Source: Dactylosporangium sp040689395
GTDB lineage: Bacteria > Actinomycetota > Actinomycetes > Mycobacteriales > Micromonosporaceae
Length of the DNA stretch: 64,000 nucleotides
Assembly: GCF_040689395.1 (NCBI RefSeq)
Contig: NZ_JBFAZX010000017.1
Coordinates: 62,001-126,000 of the forward strand
Direction: 5' to 3'
Part shown: one piece after another, positions 49,073 through 56,980 of the stretch
Numbering within the stretch: the first letter of the stretch is position 1
Layout of the letters: each line of letters begins with the position of its first letter
Made by a program: the position numbers and the translations under genes
Notes under the pieces: generated by a model
What the model was told of the DNA's origin: nothing
Seen by the model: the letters and a program-made list of their open reading frames with translations, nothing else
The model's database searches: none

Positions 49073-49900
49073 CTAATGCGCGGCGACGGTCAGCCCCCGG
49101 CCGACCCGGATCCCGTCGGTGAGCGCCTCGCCCGCCGCCACGACGCCGCCCGGCCACACCACCCCGCGGGTGACCGACCCGGCCACGACGGCGCCCGAGC
49201 CGATCACGGCCCGCTCCAGCGCCCCGCTGACCTCGGCGTCCGGTGCCACGAGGCTGCCACCGCCGGCCGCGTGCAGGTTGGCCCGCAGGTAGTCCGCCGG
49301 GGTGCCGGTGTCCAGGTAGATGCCCTGGTACCGCATCACGCGCAGCCGGCCCTGGCGCTCGGCGGGGCGCCAGGCCAGGCGTACCAGATCGGATGGCTCC
49401 GGCTCCAGAGGGGCGACCAGGTCCCACGGCAGCAGCGAGAACCCGGCGAAGCGGTGGGTGCCGAACTCGTCCGGCGGCCCGGGCACGCCGAGCAGCCGCA
49501 CCTCGTGCCCGTCCCAGCCGTCGAGCAGGGCGGCGATGTCCGCCCCCGGCTCCTCGTCCGAGGCCAGGTAGGCGTCGGCGTTGCCCACGAGCACGCCCCG
49601 GCCGCCGATCCAGTCCCGCAGCAGGCCCAGCCCGCCCGCCGTACCGAGCGGGTCGCCCGGCTCCACGGAGAGGTGCGCGCGCTCACCGACGTGCTCGACG
49701 ACCAGGTGGCCGAGGTAGCAGGCGTTCACGGCGACGCTGTGCGGCCGGTCGAAGCCGAGCGCCCGCACGCGGGCCAGGGCCCGGTCCAGCAGCGCCACGT
49801 TGCCGACCGGGCACAGCGCCTTCGGCAGGTGCTCGGTGAGCGGCCGCAGGCGGCGCCCCTCGCCGGCCGCGAGCACGACGGCGCAGACGTCCGCGTTCAC
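49073..49900 (-). CDS. Sugar-phosphate nucleotidyltransferase-like protein
   Basis: 275 aa. The N-terminal signature VVLAAGEGRRLRPLTEHLPKAL is the nucleotide-binding loop of sugar-1-phosphate nucleotidyltransferases (usually GxGTRLRPLT; here the Thr is Arg). The metal-binding Asp is in LVGNADAYL. The C-terminal part has a left-handed beta-helix-like pattern (LVAPDAEVSGALERAVIGSGAVVAGS). It probably makes an NDP-sugar, most likely GDP-mannose or dTDP-glucose type; the exact substrate is unknown. The GTG overlaps the NUDIX stop (GTGA), with its ribosome site inside that gene. Confidence 0.88.
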   Translation of the reverse strand: MNADVCAVVLAAGEGRRLRPLTEHLPKALCPVGNVALLDRALARVRALGFDRPHSVAVNACYLGHLVVEHVGERAHLSVEPGDPLGTAGGLGLLRDWIGGRGVLVGNADAYLASDEEPGADIAALLDGWDGHEVRLLGVPGPPDEFGTHRFAGFSLLPWDLVAPLEPEPSDLVRLAWRPAERQGRLRVMRYQGIYLDTGTPADYLRANLHAAGGGSLVAPDAEVSGALERAVIGSGAVVAGSVTRGVVWPGGVVAAGEALTDGIRVGRGLTVAAH

Positions 49901-50415
49901 GCCTCCAGGACTTCCGGGTAGTCGCGGTATGGGCCGATGCCGTAGTGGGCGAGCAGCTTCGACGTGGACACCGTCAGCGGCGGCAGGTTGTCCAGCTGGT
50001 GCCAGGCGGCCTCGAGGACCTCGGCGGCGTCGACGGCGAGCTCGACGCCCGGCTCGACCTCGGTCTCGAACACCACGTCGACCCACTGGCCGTGGGTGTG
50101 CACGATCGCGTTGGGCATGGCGGGGCGCATCCGCTCGGGCGGCACCCGGACGCCGGTCTCCTCGCCGAGCTCGCGGGCCGCGCACTGCACGGGGGTCTCG
50201 CCGCGGTCCATCAGCCCGGCCGGGAGCGACCAGCCCGCGCCGGGCGGCTGGCGCAGCAGGAGGATCCGGGTCAGCTGCGGGTCGCGGACGATCGCGACGG
50301 CGCCGATCGTGTACGTCGGCTGGAAGGTCCGCACGATCCGCCGCCGCCAGCGGCCCGGCAGCCGATAGAACGAGCTGTAGGCCAGCCCGCGCACGCGACC
50401 ACGGAAGTCGGTCAT
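49897..50415 (-). CDS. NUDIX hydrolase
   Basis: 172 aa. The full Nudix box Gx5Ex7REUxEExGU is present: GLMDRGETPVQCAARELGEETG at about residues 67-88, which is the Mg2+-pyrophosphate site. The family hydrolyses nucleoside diphosphates linked to another moiety; the substrate cannot be predicted. The N-terminal region has a basic patch (PGRWRRRIVRTF). TAGCCT six bases before the ATG indicates a leaderless message. It is the first gene of a coupled pair with the nucleotidyltransferase, suggesting a link to nucleotide-sugar turnover. Confidence 0.93.
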   Translation of the reverse strand: MTDFRGRVRGLAYSSFYRLPGRWRRRIVRTFQPTYTIGAVAIVRDPQLTRILLLRQPPGAGWSLPAGLMDRGETPVQCAARELGEETGVRVPPERMRPAMPNAIVHTHGQWVDVVFETEVEPGVELAVDAAEVLEAAWHQLDNLPPLTVSTSKLLAHYGIGPYRDYPEVLEA

Positions 50416-50421
50416 CCAGCT

Positions 50422-50427
50422 AGGCTA
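50422..50427 (-). promoter_or_regulatory. -10 element TAGCCT before the NUDIX gene
   Basis: TAnnnT on the minus strand with 6 nt to the ATG at 50415. It lies 6 bp inside the space after the RSH gene's stop. Confidence 0.6.
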
Positions 50428-50432
50428 ATGAG

Positions 50433-53400
50433 CTATCGCGGGGAGTGGTCGACCAGGGCGATCAATTCAGCCACAACCTCGTCCGCGGTGCGGGCGTGGT
50501 CGGCGACGGCGACGAGCAGCGTCTCCAGGTCGGGGTAGCTCAGCCGCGTCGCGAGGCGCACCAGCGGCAGGTCGCTGGCCAGGCCGCGGCCCTGCTGGCG
50601 CAGCGCGAGGCCGATCGCGAGGCGGCCCAGCCGGACCTTGTTGGCGACCGTGATGGCGGGCACCTCGTGCGCCTCGAACCAGCGGCTGATGTGCAGCCGG
50701 GCGTGGGGGGTGCGGACGAAGTCGAGCCACTCCGGGGACGGCCCGCGCGCCGGTGCGTCGGCGTCGAAGTCGAACTCGTCGCGCTGCCCGGCGCGGGTGA
50801 TGATCTCGACGGTGTCGCCGTCGGCGAGCGGTGACGACACGGCGGTCAGGCGGCCGTTGACCCGGGCGCCGATACATCGGTTGCCGACGTCGGCGCCGAG
50901 GATGTACGCCAGGTCGACCGGCGTCGCGTCGCAGGGCAGCAGCACCGGCCGCCCGCCGCCGGCCGTCAGCACCAGGATCTGGTCCTCGGCGAGGTCGCAG
51001 CGCAGCGACGCGATGAACTGCGCCGGGTCGGACGCCGCGGCCTCCCAGTCCAGCAGCCGGCGCAGCCAGTCCAGCTGCTCGGCCTTGGTCGCCGGGCCGA
51101 AGCGGGCGGCTGCGGAAGGGTAACGGAAGTTCGCCACGATGCCGTACTCCGCCGACTGGTGCATCTCGACGGTGCGGATGAGCACCTCGAGCGAGCGCCC
51201 CTCCGGCCCGAGGACCGTAGTGTGCAGCGACCTGTAGTTGTTGTTCTTCGGCGTGGCGATGAAGTCCTTGAACCGTCCGGGCACCGGGCGCCACTTGCCG
51301 TGCACGGCGCCGAGCGCCGCGTAGCAGTCGGTGTCGGGCCCGTCGACGACGATCACCACGCGTGGCAGGTCGTGCGGCTCGGCGTAGTCGCCGTCGACGG
51401 TGTCCTTCCAGATCGAGTACAGGTGCCGGGGCCTGGGCGACACCGTGGCGTCGAGGCCGTACCTCTTCAGGTCGGTGCCCACGGTCGAGATGATCTTGTC
51501 GAGGTAGCCGTCCCAGCCGACCCGCTGCCGCACGTAGTCGGCGACGACCGCGTAGCCGCTGGGGGAGACCGCGCGCAGCACCCAGTCCTCGAGCTCCCGC
51601 TTGAGCGCCTGGATGCCGAGCCGCTCGCACAGCGGGATCAAAACCTCGCGGGTGGCGGTGGCGATGCGCACCCGGCTCTTCACCGACCGCGCATCGATCG
51701 TGCGCATGTTGTGCAGCCGGTCCGCGAGCTTGATGACCAGCACCCGCACGTCACGCCCGGCGGCGACGATCATCTTGCGGATCGTCTCGGCCTCGGCGTC
51801 GGCGCCGTAGAACATCTTGTCGAACTTCGTCACGCCGTCGACCAGCAGCGCGACCTCGCCGCCGAAGTCCCGCTCCAGCGCGCCGAGGGTGTAGTCGGTG
51901 TCCTCGACGGTGTCGTGCAGCAGCGACGCGACCAGGGTCGTGGTGTCCATGCCGAGGTCGGCCAGGATCTCGGTGACCTCGATCGGGTGCGTGATGAACG
52001 GCTCGCCGCTCTTGCGCATCTGCCCGCGGTGCATCCGCTCGGCGGTCGCATACGCCCGGCGCAGCAGCGCGATGTCCGCCGCGGGGTGGATCTGCCGGTG
52101 TGTGCGCAGGATCGGCGCCATCGGGTCGTCGCTGGACTGCCACGGGAACATGGCCCGCAGCCGCGAGCCGATGATGGCCGTGTACGTCGACGTCGGGTCC
52201 CCTGGTACGGCCCCGCCCACGAGCGCCGAGTAGCTCGGCGGCGGCGGTACCTCGGGCGAGTCGTCGGTGGGGGGCGCGATGAGCTTCTGCCGGGGAGCCG
52301 CGTATCGGTCGTCGAGCTGCGGCTCACGCGTCTTGGGCCGCGGCAGCGCGTTCCGCTTCTTGGCGGCCGGCTCGGGCTGCGTGGTCTGCTCGCGCTGTTT
52401 GCTGTGCTCAGCCTGCTTGCTCTGGCGGGGTTGTCCGCCCGGGCCGGTCGCTTCACGGCCGGGCTCGTCGCGGCGGGTGGTGCTTCGCGCGCCGCGGTCG
52501 TGCCGTTCCTGCTGGTTGCCCCGCTGCTCGCTCTGGTGCGTGTCGCGGGGCTTGTCGTGCGGCCCGGCCTGGGGCTTGGTCTGGGGCTCGGCCTGGGGCT
52601 CGCCGGCGGCCGGGTGTTCGTCGATGACGGCGTGTCCGTCGGCGGCCGCGTGATCGCGGGTGATCGGGTGCTCGTGGGTGGCCGTGTCCATCTGTCCCGG
52701 CGGCACGTCTCCCGGGTCACCCACACCCGGCGCGCTGTCGTCGCCGCTCGGGCGCGGCCGCGTCTCGATCGCGCGGCCGTTGGCGGGCCAGTCGGACCCC
52801 CGGCGCGCCGCGGACCGCTCCTGGGCGGTCCGGTCCGCGTCCGCCTTCTCGCCTCGCACCGCCTCGGTCCGGGACGCCTCCGTCCGCCTTACACGGTCGG
52901 GGCGCGATCCGTGCTCGTTCGCCGCGTGCTCGCTCGGCGTCCGGTCGCTCGGGACCCGGTCGTTCACGGCCCGGTCGGTCGCGGCGCGGTCCGCGGGTGC
53001 CCGGTCGTTCGGGGCTCGGTCGCTCGCGGCCCGGTCGTTCACGGGGCGGTCGGGTGCGGCGCGGTCTGCGCCTGCCCGGTCGTTCGGGGTGTGGTCTACG
53101 GGTGCCCGCTCGGGTTGCGGGGCGGGGTCGTTGAGCGCCCTGTCGTGCTGGTGGCCGCGGTCGTCCGCGGCCGGCTCGGTCCGGAGGCCCTGGTCCGCCG
53201 GTGCGCGGTCCGCGGTGCCCGGCGGGGCGGGGCGCCGGCGCGCCGGAGCCTCAGGGGCGTTGATGGCCGCGGTCGGCAGGCCCTTGGGCCCGAGGAACAT
53301 CTCGCCGGCCCGGAGCGCGCCCCCGGTCCCGCCGGCCCCTGCGGTGGCGCTCGGACCGCCCGCGGCGCCGATCGCCCCGAAACCACCGGCGCCGCCCGCG

Positions 53401-53975
53401 CCGAACGCGGTCGTGCTCCCTGGGGGAGTCGTGCTTCCCGGGGGACTGATCGCGAATCCGCCGGTCCCCAGAGGGTCGACCCGGATCGTCAGCGGGCCGA
53501 GGGCCGCGACCGTCCCGTCGTCGGCTTGCAGGGCATCGTGGCTGGTCGCGGGCGAGGCGAACGCCTGGGCCGGGCCGACACGAAAATTCGGCAACTGCGT
53601 GGGGTTGCCGTCTGACGCCGCTGGGTCCACCATGTACTCGCTGTGCGTCGCGTTCTGGCCCGAACACGGTCCGTATGGGGCGCCGTGAACGCTGGGATTG
53701 TGAATTTCGGGATCGGGTTCGTCGCCCGATCCTCGCTGTGGATCCGCACCAGTGGAAGGGTCGGAAGCGTCAGAGACATCCGGGCCGCCGAGCAGATCGG
53801 GGCCGTTCAGCACGCCGGGCCCAACGGGGCCGTGCTGAGGGCTTTGGTCATGCTGCTGGCCGGGACCGTGCTGGGCGAACGATCCGTGCTGCGGGCCATG
53901 CCCCTCGCGCACCGGGCCTGACGCGGGAGTGGGGCCCGCGCCGAAGGGCGCGCCGGACTGCAGACCGGGCTCCAT
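50433..53975 (-). CDS. RelA/SpoT homologue (RSH) with giant low-complexity N-terminus
   Basis: 1180 aa from ATG 53975, which follows AGGAGG. Residues about 1-600 are disordered (Gly/Pro/Gln-rich, then ten xDRxx pentapeptides, then charged). The HD hydrolase domain follows: HPIEVTEIL, LLHDTVEDT (HDxxED) and IKLADRLHNMRT, all conserved. The synthetase domain (about 845-945) has GRFKDFIATPK and LEVLIRT (catalytic Glu) but its ATP-site motif is RPRHLYSIWKD, with Arg and Asp where RSH enzymes have two lysines. A TGS domain is present; the ACT domain is absent. It resembles the second RSH (RshA) of streptomycetes more than the main Rel. (p)ppGpp hydrolysis is likely; synthesis is doubtful. Confidence 0.9.
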   Translation of the reverse strand: MEPGLQSGAPFGAGPTPASGPVREGHGPQHGSFAQHGPGQQHDQSPQHGPVGPGVLNGPDLLGGPDVSDASDPSTGADPQRGSGDEPDPEIHNPSVHGAPYGPCSGQNATHSEYMVDPAASDGNPTQLPNFRVGPAQAFASPATSHDALQADDGTVAALGPLTIRVDPLGTGGFAISPPGSTTPPGSTTAFGAGGAGGFGAIGAAGGPSATAGAGGTGGALRAGEMFLGPKGLPTAAINAPEAPARRRPAPPGTADRAPADQGLRTEPAADDRGHQHDRALNDPAPQPERAPVDHTPNDRAGADRAAPDRPVNDRAASDRAPNDRAPADRAATDRAVNDRVPSDRTPSEHAANEHGSRPDRVRRTEASRTEAVRGEKADADRTAQERSAARRGSDWPANGRAIETRPRPSGDDSAPGVGDPGDVPPGQMDTATHEHPITRDHAAADGHAVIDEHPAAGEPQAEPQTKPQAGPHDKPRDTHQSEQRGNQQERHDRGARSTTRRDEPGREATGPGGQPRQSKQAEHSKQREQTTQPEPAAKKRNALPRPKTREPQLDDRYAAPRQKLIAPPTDDSPEVPPPPSYSALVGGAVPGDPTSTYTAIIGSRLRAMFPWQSSDDPMAPILRTHRQIHPAADIALLRRAYATAERMHRGQMRKSGEPFITHPIEVTEILADLGMDTTTLVASLLHDTVEDTDYTLGALERDFGGEVALLVDGVTKFDKMFYGADAEAETIRKMIVAAGRDVRVLVIKLADRLHNMRTIDARSVKSRVRIATATREVLIPLCERLGIQALKRELEDWVLRAVSPSGYAVVADYVRQRVGWDGYLDKIISTVGTDLKRYGLDATVSPRPRHLYSIWKDTVDGDYAEPHDLPRVVIVVDGPDTDCYAALGAVHGKWRPVPGRFKDFIATPKNNNYRSLHTTVLGPEGRSLEVLIRTVEMHQSAEYGIVANFRYPSAAARFGPATKAEQLDWLRRLLDWEAAASDPAQFIASLRCDLAEDQILVLTAGGGRPVLLPCDATPVDLAYILGADVGNRCIGARVNGRLTAVSSPLADGDTVEIITRAGQRDEFDFDADAPARGPSPEWLDFVRTPHARLHISRWFEAHEVPAITVANKVRLGRLAIGLALRQQGRGLASDLPLVRLATRLSYPDLETLLVAVADHARTADEVVAELIALVDHSPR
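52935..53084 (-). repeat. Ten 15-bp repeats (xDRxx) in the RSH gene
   Basis: The 150-bp block encodes NDRAG, ADRAA, PDRPV, NDRAA, SDRAP, NDRAP, ADRAA, TDRAV, NDRVP and SDRTP. DNA copies share CGGTC-based units. The period is a multiple of three, so copy number can change without frameshift. Confidence 0.85.
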
Positions 53976-54086
53976 GCGGCACCTCCTCACCGACGGGCCG
54001 GGCGGGCCGGGGTTTGGGTAGGTTCCAGCCTAGTTTCCTCTCGCGCATCCGATCGGTCATTTGAGTATGTGCGATCGTCCGATGTG

Positions 54087-55820
54087 CTACCCGTCCAAGT
54101 CATTTTGAACCGCGGCCGCGGCCTCCGCGCGGGCCAGGAACGGCCGCCACCGGGCGGCGCCGGCGGCCGGGTATGACCAGCCCACGTCGGTTTTGACCAA
54201 GCGGGTCTCGGGCCGCTCGAGCCACGCGAGGATGCGCTCGGTCTCCTCCGGTGTGGCGCGCGGCGTCGGGCCCGGGCCGGGTGCCACGGTCTCCGCTGTG
54301 GCTAAGACCACATCCACTGTCGGCTGTGGATGCGCCCTCGGGGGTGAAACGCCCGCCGCGGCGAGCCGCCCGTGTCGCACCACCGCGATCTCCCAGCCCC
54401 CGGCCGCGGCCGGGCGGGCGGCGATCAGCTCGGGCAGCGCGGACAGCGACGCGAGGCGCTGCATCCGGATCGCGGTGCGCAGGAACGCGATGAGCCGCCC
54501 CCGGATCGCCGCGGCGTCCTCGTAGCGCTCCGCGGCGGCGAGCGTCTCGATCCGGGCCATCAGCCCGCGCACCACCGGGCTCGGGTCCCCGGTGGTCGCC
54601 GTCCGGAACGGGGCCGCGGCCGCCGCCTCGTAGTCCTCGACGGAGATGCGGTGCTCGCACGGTGCCGGGCAACGGCCGAGCTCGGCCAGCGCGCACGCCG
54701 GCGTGGGCGTGCGCGGCGACAGCTTGTGGGTGCACTGCCGGATCGGCAGCGCGTCGTAGACGCCGGCCGCGGCGAGCTCGGCGCCGCGCCGCGAGCCGAA
54801 CGGCCCGAGGTAGGCGGCGCCGTCGGCTTGCAGCTCGCGCACCAGGGACAGGCGCGGATAGGCCTCGGCGGTGAGCTTGAGCCACAGCACGCGCTCGGGG
54901 AACTTCGAGCGGCGGTTGTACGGCGGCTTGTGCGCCGCGATCAGCCGCAGCTCACGAACCTCGGCCTCCAGCGAGTGCGAGCACGGGATCGCCTCGACCC
55001 GCTCGGCGGCGTTGAGCATCTCGTCGATGCGGGCGCGCTTCTCCGCGGCGGTGAAGTAGCTGCGCACCCTGGTCGCGATCGAGGAACTCGTCCCGATATA
55101 CAGCGGCCGGTCCTGGTGCCCACGGAACACGTAGACCCCCGGGGCGTCGGGCAGCCCCTCGGCGAGGTGCCGCTTGCGCCGCTGGGCCGGGCTGACCGCT
55201 TTGACGAACTCGATCGTGTCGCCGACGGTGTGCACCTTGAGGCTGCCGAGCCGGGCGAACAGGCCGTGCAGCACGTCCACGGTGGCGCGCGCGTCGTCGA
55301 GCGCGCGGTGGACCGGCTGGGTCGTCGCCCGGAAGTGCCGGGCCAGGGTCGACAGCTTGTGGTTGGGCACCTCGCCGGCGATGAGCGCGCGCCGGGCGAT
55401 GGCGGCGGTGTCGAGCACGATCGGCTTGGGCCACGGGTAGCCGTGCCGGGCGCAGGCCGCCTTCAGAAAGCCGGTGTCATAGGGCGCGTTGTGCGCGACC
55501 CAGACGGCGCCCCGGGCGAACTCGAGGAAGCTGGGCAGGACCGTGTCGAGCTTCGGCGCCTCGACCAGCATCATCTCGGTGATGCCGGTGAGCACCGTGA
55601 TGAACGCCGGGAGCCGCTCCTCGGGGTTGACGAGCGTGCCGAACTCGCCCAGGACCTCGCCACCGCGGACCTTGACCGCGCCGATCTCGGTGATGCCGCC
55701 GCCGTCGGGCGCGCCGCCGGTCGTCTCCAGGTCGACCACGACGAACGTGGTCGAGAAGAGCGTCGCGGCGCGCGGGTCGTCAAACAGCGCGTCCAGCGTT
55801 TCCTGGTGAAAGTCGGGCAC
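54087..55820 (-). CDS. DEDDh exonuclease fused to a GIY-YIG (UvrC/Cho-like) nuclease
   Basis: 577 aa. Residues about 20-190 form a DnaQ-like 3'-5' exonuclease: VVDLETTG (DxE), WVAHNAPYD and HRALDDARAT give the DEDDh set. Residues about 215-300 are a GIY-YIG domain: PGVYVFRG...PLYIGTSSSIATRVRSYF, followed by a UvrC-like Cys cluster region (QCTHKL..., CALAELGRCPAPC). This exonuclease-UvrC hybrid is conserved in actinobacteria (Rv2191 in M. tuberculosis) and probably acts in DNA repair, though its role is untested as far as I know. GTG start six bases after TAGTGT. Confidence 0.93.
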   Translation of the reverse strand: MPDFHQETLDALFDDPRAATLFSTTFVVVDLETTGGAPDGGGITEIGAVKVRGGEVLGEFGTLVNPEERLPAFITVLTGITEMMLVEAPKLDTVLPSFLEFARGAVWVAHNAPYDTGFLKAACARHGYPWPKPIVLDTAAIARRALIAGEVPNHKLSTLARHFRATTQPVHRALDDARATVDVLHGLFARLGSLKVHTVGDTIEFVKAVSPAQRRKRHLAEGLPDAPGVYVFRGHQDRPLYIGTSSSIATRVRSYFTAAEKRARIDEMLNAAERVEAIPCSHSLEAEVRELRLIAAHKPPYNRRSKFPERVLWLKLTAEAYPRLSLVRELQADGAAYLGPFGSRRGAELAAAGVYDALPIRQCTHKLSPRTPTPACALAELGRCPAPCEHRISVEDYEAAAAAPFRTATTGDPSPVVRGLMARIETLAAAERYEDAAAIRGRLIAFLRTAIRMQRLASLSALPELIAARPAAAGGWEIAVVRHGRLAAAGVSPPRAHPQPTVDVVLATAETVAPGPGPTPRATPEETERILAWLERPETRLVKTDVGWSYPAAGAARWRPFLARAEAAAAVQNDLDG

Positions 55821-55826
55821 GGCCGC

Positions 55827-55832
55827 ACACTA
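55827..55832 (-). promoter_or_regulatory. -10 element TAGTGT before the exonuclease-nuclease gene
   Basis: TAnnnT on the minus strand with 6 nt to the GTG at 55820. Confidence 0.6.
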
Positions 55833-55856
55833 CGGCCCGGGTGTGACAAGAAATCG

Positions 55857-56843
55857 TCAGCGCGGCGGGAAGCGCAGCTCGAAGCGCACGTCGGGCGAGC
55901 TAACGATCACGGACGTGTCCATGACGGTGGCGCCGTGCGCGCGCAGGATGCCGGCGACCGCCCGCGGTACCGGCTCGTCGGCCTCCCGGAGCCCGGCGAG
56001 GTCGGTGTGCCACTCGGGCCGGATGGTGCCACCGGCGTGACCGATCTCGATCGTGGGCACCGGTGTGCCCAGCACCCGCGCCGCGATCCGCCCGCCGGCC
56101 GGGGCGACCTTCAGCGCGCTGAAGATCACGTAGTCGAGGGCGCGGGCGAGCTTGACCGGGTCCGCGTGCACGTAGGCCGGGTCGGTGAGGCCCAGCGTGA
56201 TCGCGATGTCGCGCATGTCGGCGATCCCGCGCAGCTCGTGGATGCGGGCCTCGGTCAGGTACGACAGGTCCACCGAGCGCGGCTCCAGCTCTGCGCCCGG
56301 TCCGGCTCGATGAGGCTTCGCGCTGACCGACCCGGACCAGGCGTCGGTGACCACCAGCAGGCGCAGCTCCAGCAGCTGCGTCACCTGCCGCGCCAGGGCC
56401 CGCAGCGCGCGCATCTGGTCGAGGTCGAGCCGGTGCGGGGCGTGGTCGACCACGCACAGCGTGCCGAGCGCGGCGCCGCCGGTGGTCAGCAGCGGCGCGC
56501 CGGCGTAGAAGCGGATGCCGTCGTCGGCGCGCACATACGGGTTGTCGGCGAAGCGCGCGTCGGCGGTGGCGTCGGGCACGACCATCAGGTCACGGCCCAT
56601 GATCGCGTGAGCGCAGAACGCCACCTCGCGCGGCGTCTCGTCGGCGTCGATGTCGCCGATCTTGGCCTTGAACCACTGCCGCTCGGCGTCGACGAGCGTG
56701 ACGAGCGAGATCGGCGCGCCGCAGATCTCGCTGGCGATCCGGACGATGTCGTCGAAATCGGCCTCCGGCGGCGTGTCCAGGACGGCCATCGCGCGCAGGG
56801 CGGAGAGTCGATCCGCCTCGTTCTGGGGTACCGGTGTCGCCAT
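55857..56843 (-). CDS. GAF sensor protein with degenerate histidine-kinase-like module
   Basis: 328 aa. Residues about 1-165 form a GAF domain: EADFDDIVRIASEICGAPIS, EVAFCAHAIMGRDLMVVPDA, IRFYAGAPLLTTGGAALGTL, the layout often found in cyclase/phosphodiesterase/kinase sensors. The C-terminal half resembles a histidine-kinase ATPase: HADPVKLARALDYVIFSALK aligns to the N-box, but the ATP/Mg-binding Asn is missing, and the G1 box reads IGHAGGTIRP rather than DxGxG. No dimerisation His is visible. Catalysis is unlikely; it may bind a ligand and act through protein contacts. GGGAGG precedes the ATG at 56843. Divergent from the NYN gene. Confidence 0.82.
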   Translation of the reverse strand: MATPVPQNEADRLSALRAMAVLDTPPEADFDDIVRIASEICGAPISLVTLVDAERQWFKAKIGDIDADETPREVAFCAHAIMGRDLMVVPDATADARFADNPYVRADDGIRFYAGAPLLTTGGAALGTLCVVDHAPHRLDLDQMRALRALARQVTQLLELRLLVVTDAWSGSVSAKPHRAGPGAELEPRSVDLSYLTEARIHELRGIADMRDIAITLGLTDPAYVHADPVKLARALDYVIFSALKVAPAGGRIAARVLGTPVPTIEIGHAGGTIRPEWHTDLAGLREADEPVPRAVAGILRAHGATVMDTSVIVSSPDVRFELRFPPR

Positions 56844-56980
56844 CCCAGCCTCCCAAGCCGTACACCCAATCAGGTGAAATAAGGATATGTCAGCTTTTAG
56901 TCTTTGGAGGTAGGGCGGCGTTCCGGGCGTTCCGGGGCACCATCCCGGGCGAATGTGGTCGACAATGCGACACTGGAGTG

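Noticed and set aside
51159..53615. Plus-strand frame of more than 800 codons opposite the RSH gene
   Set aside because: Mirror of the disordered and catalytic parts of the RSH gene; Val/Gly/Arg-rich with no motif.
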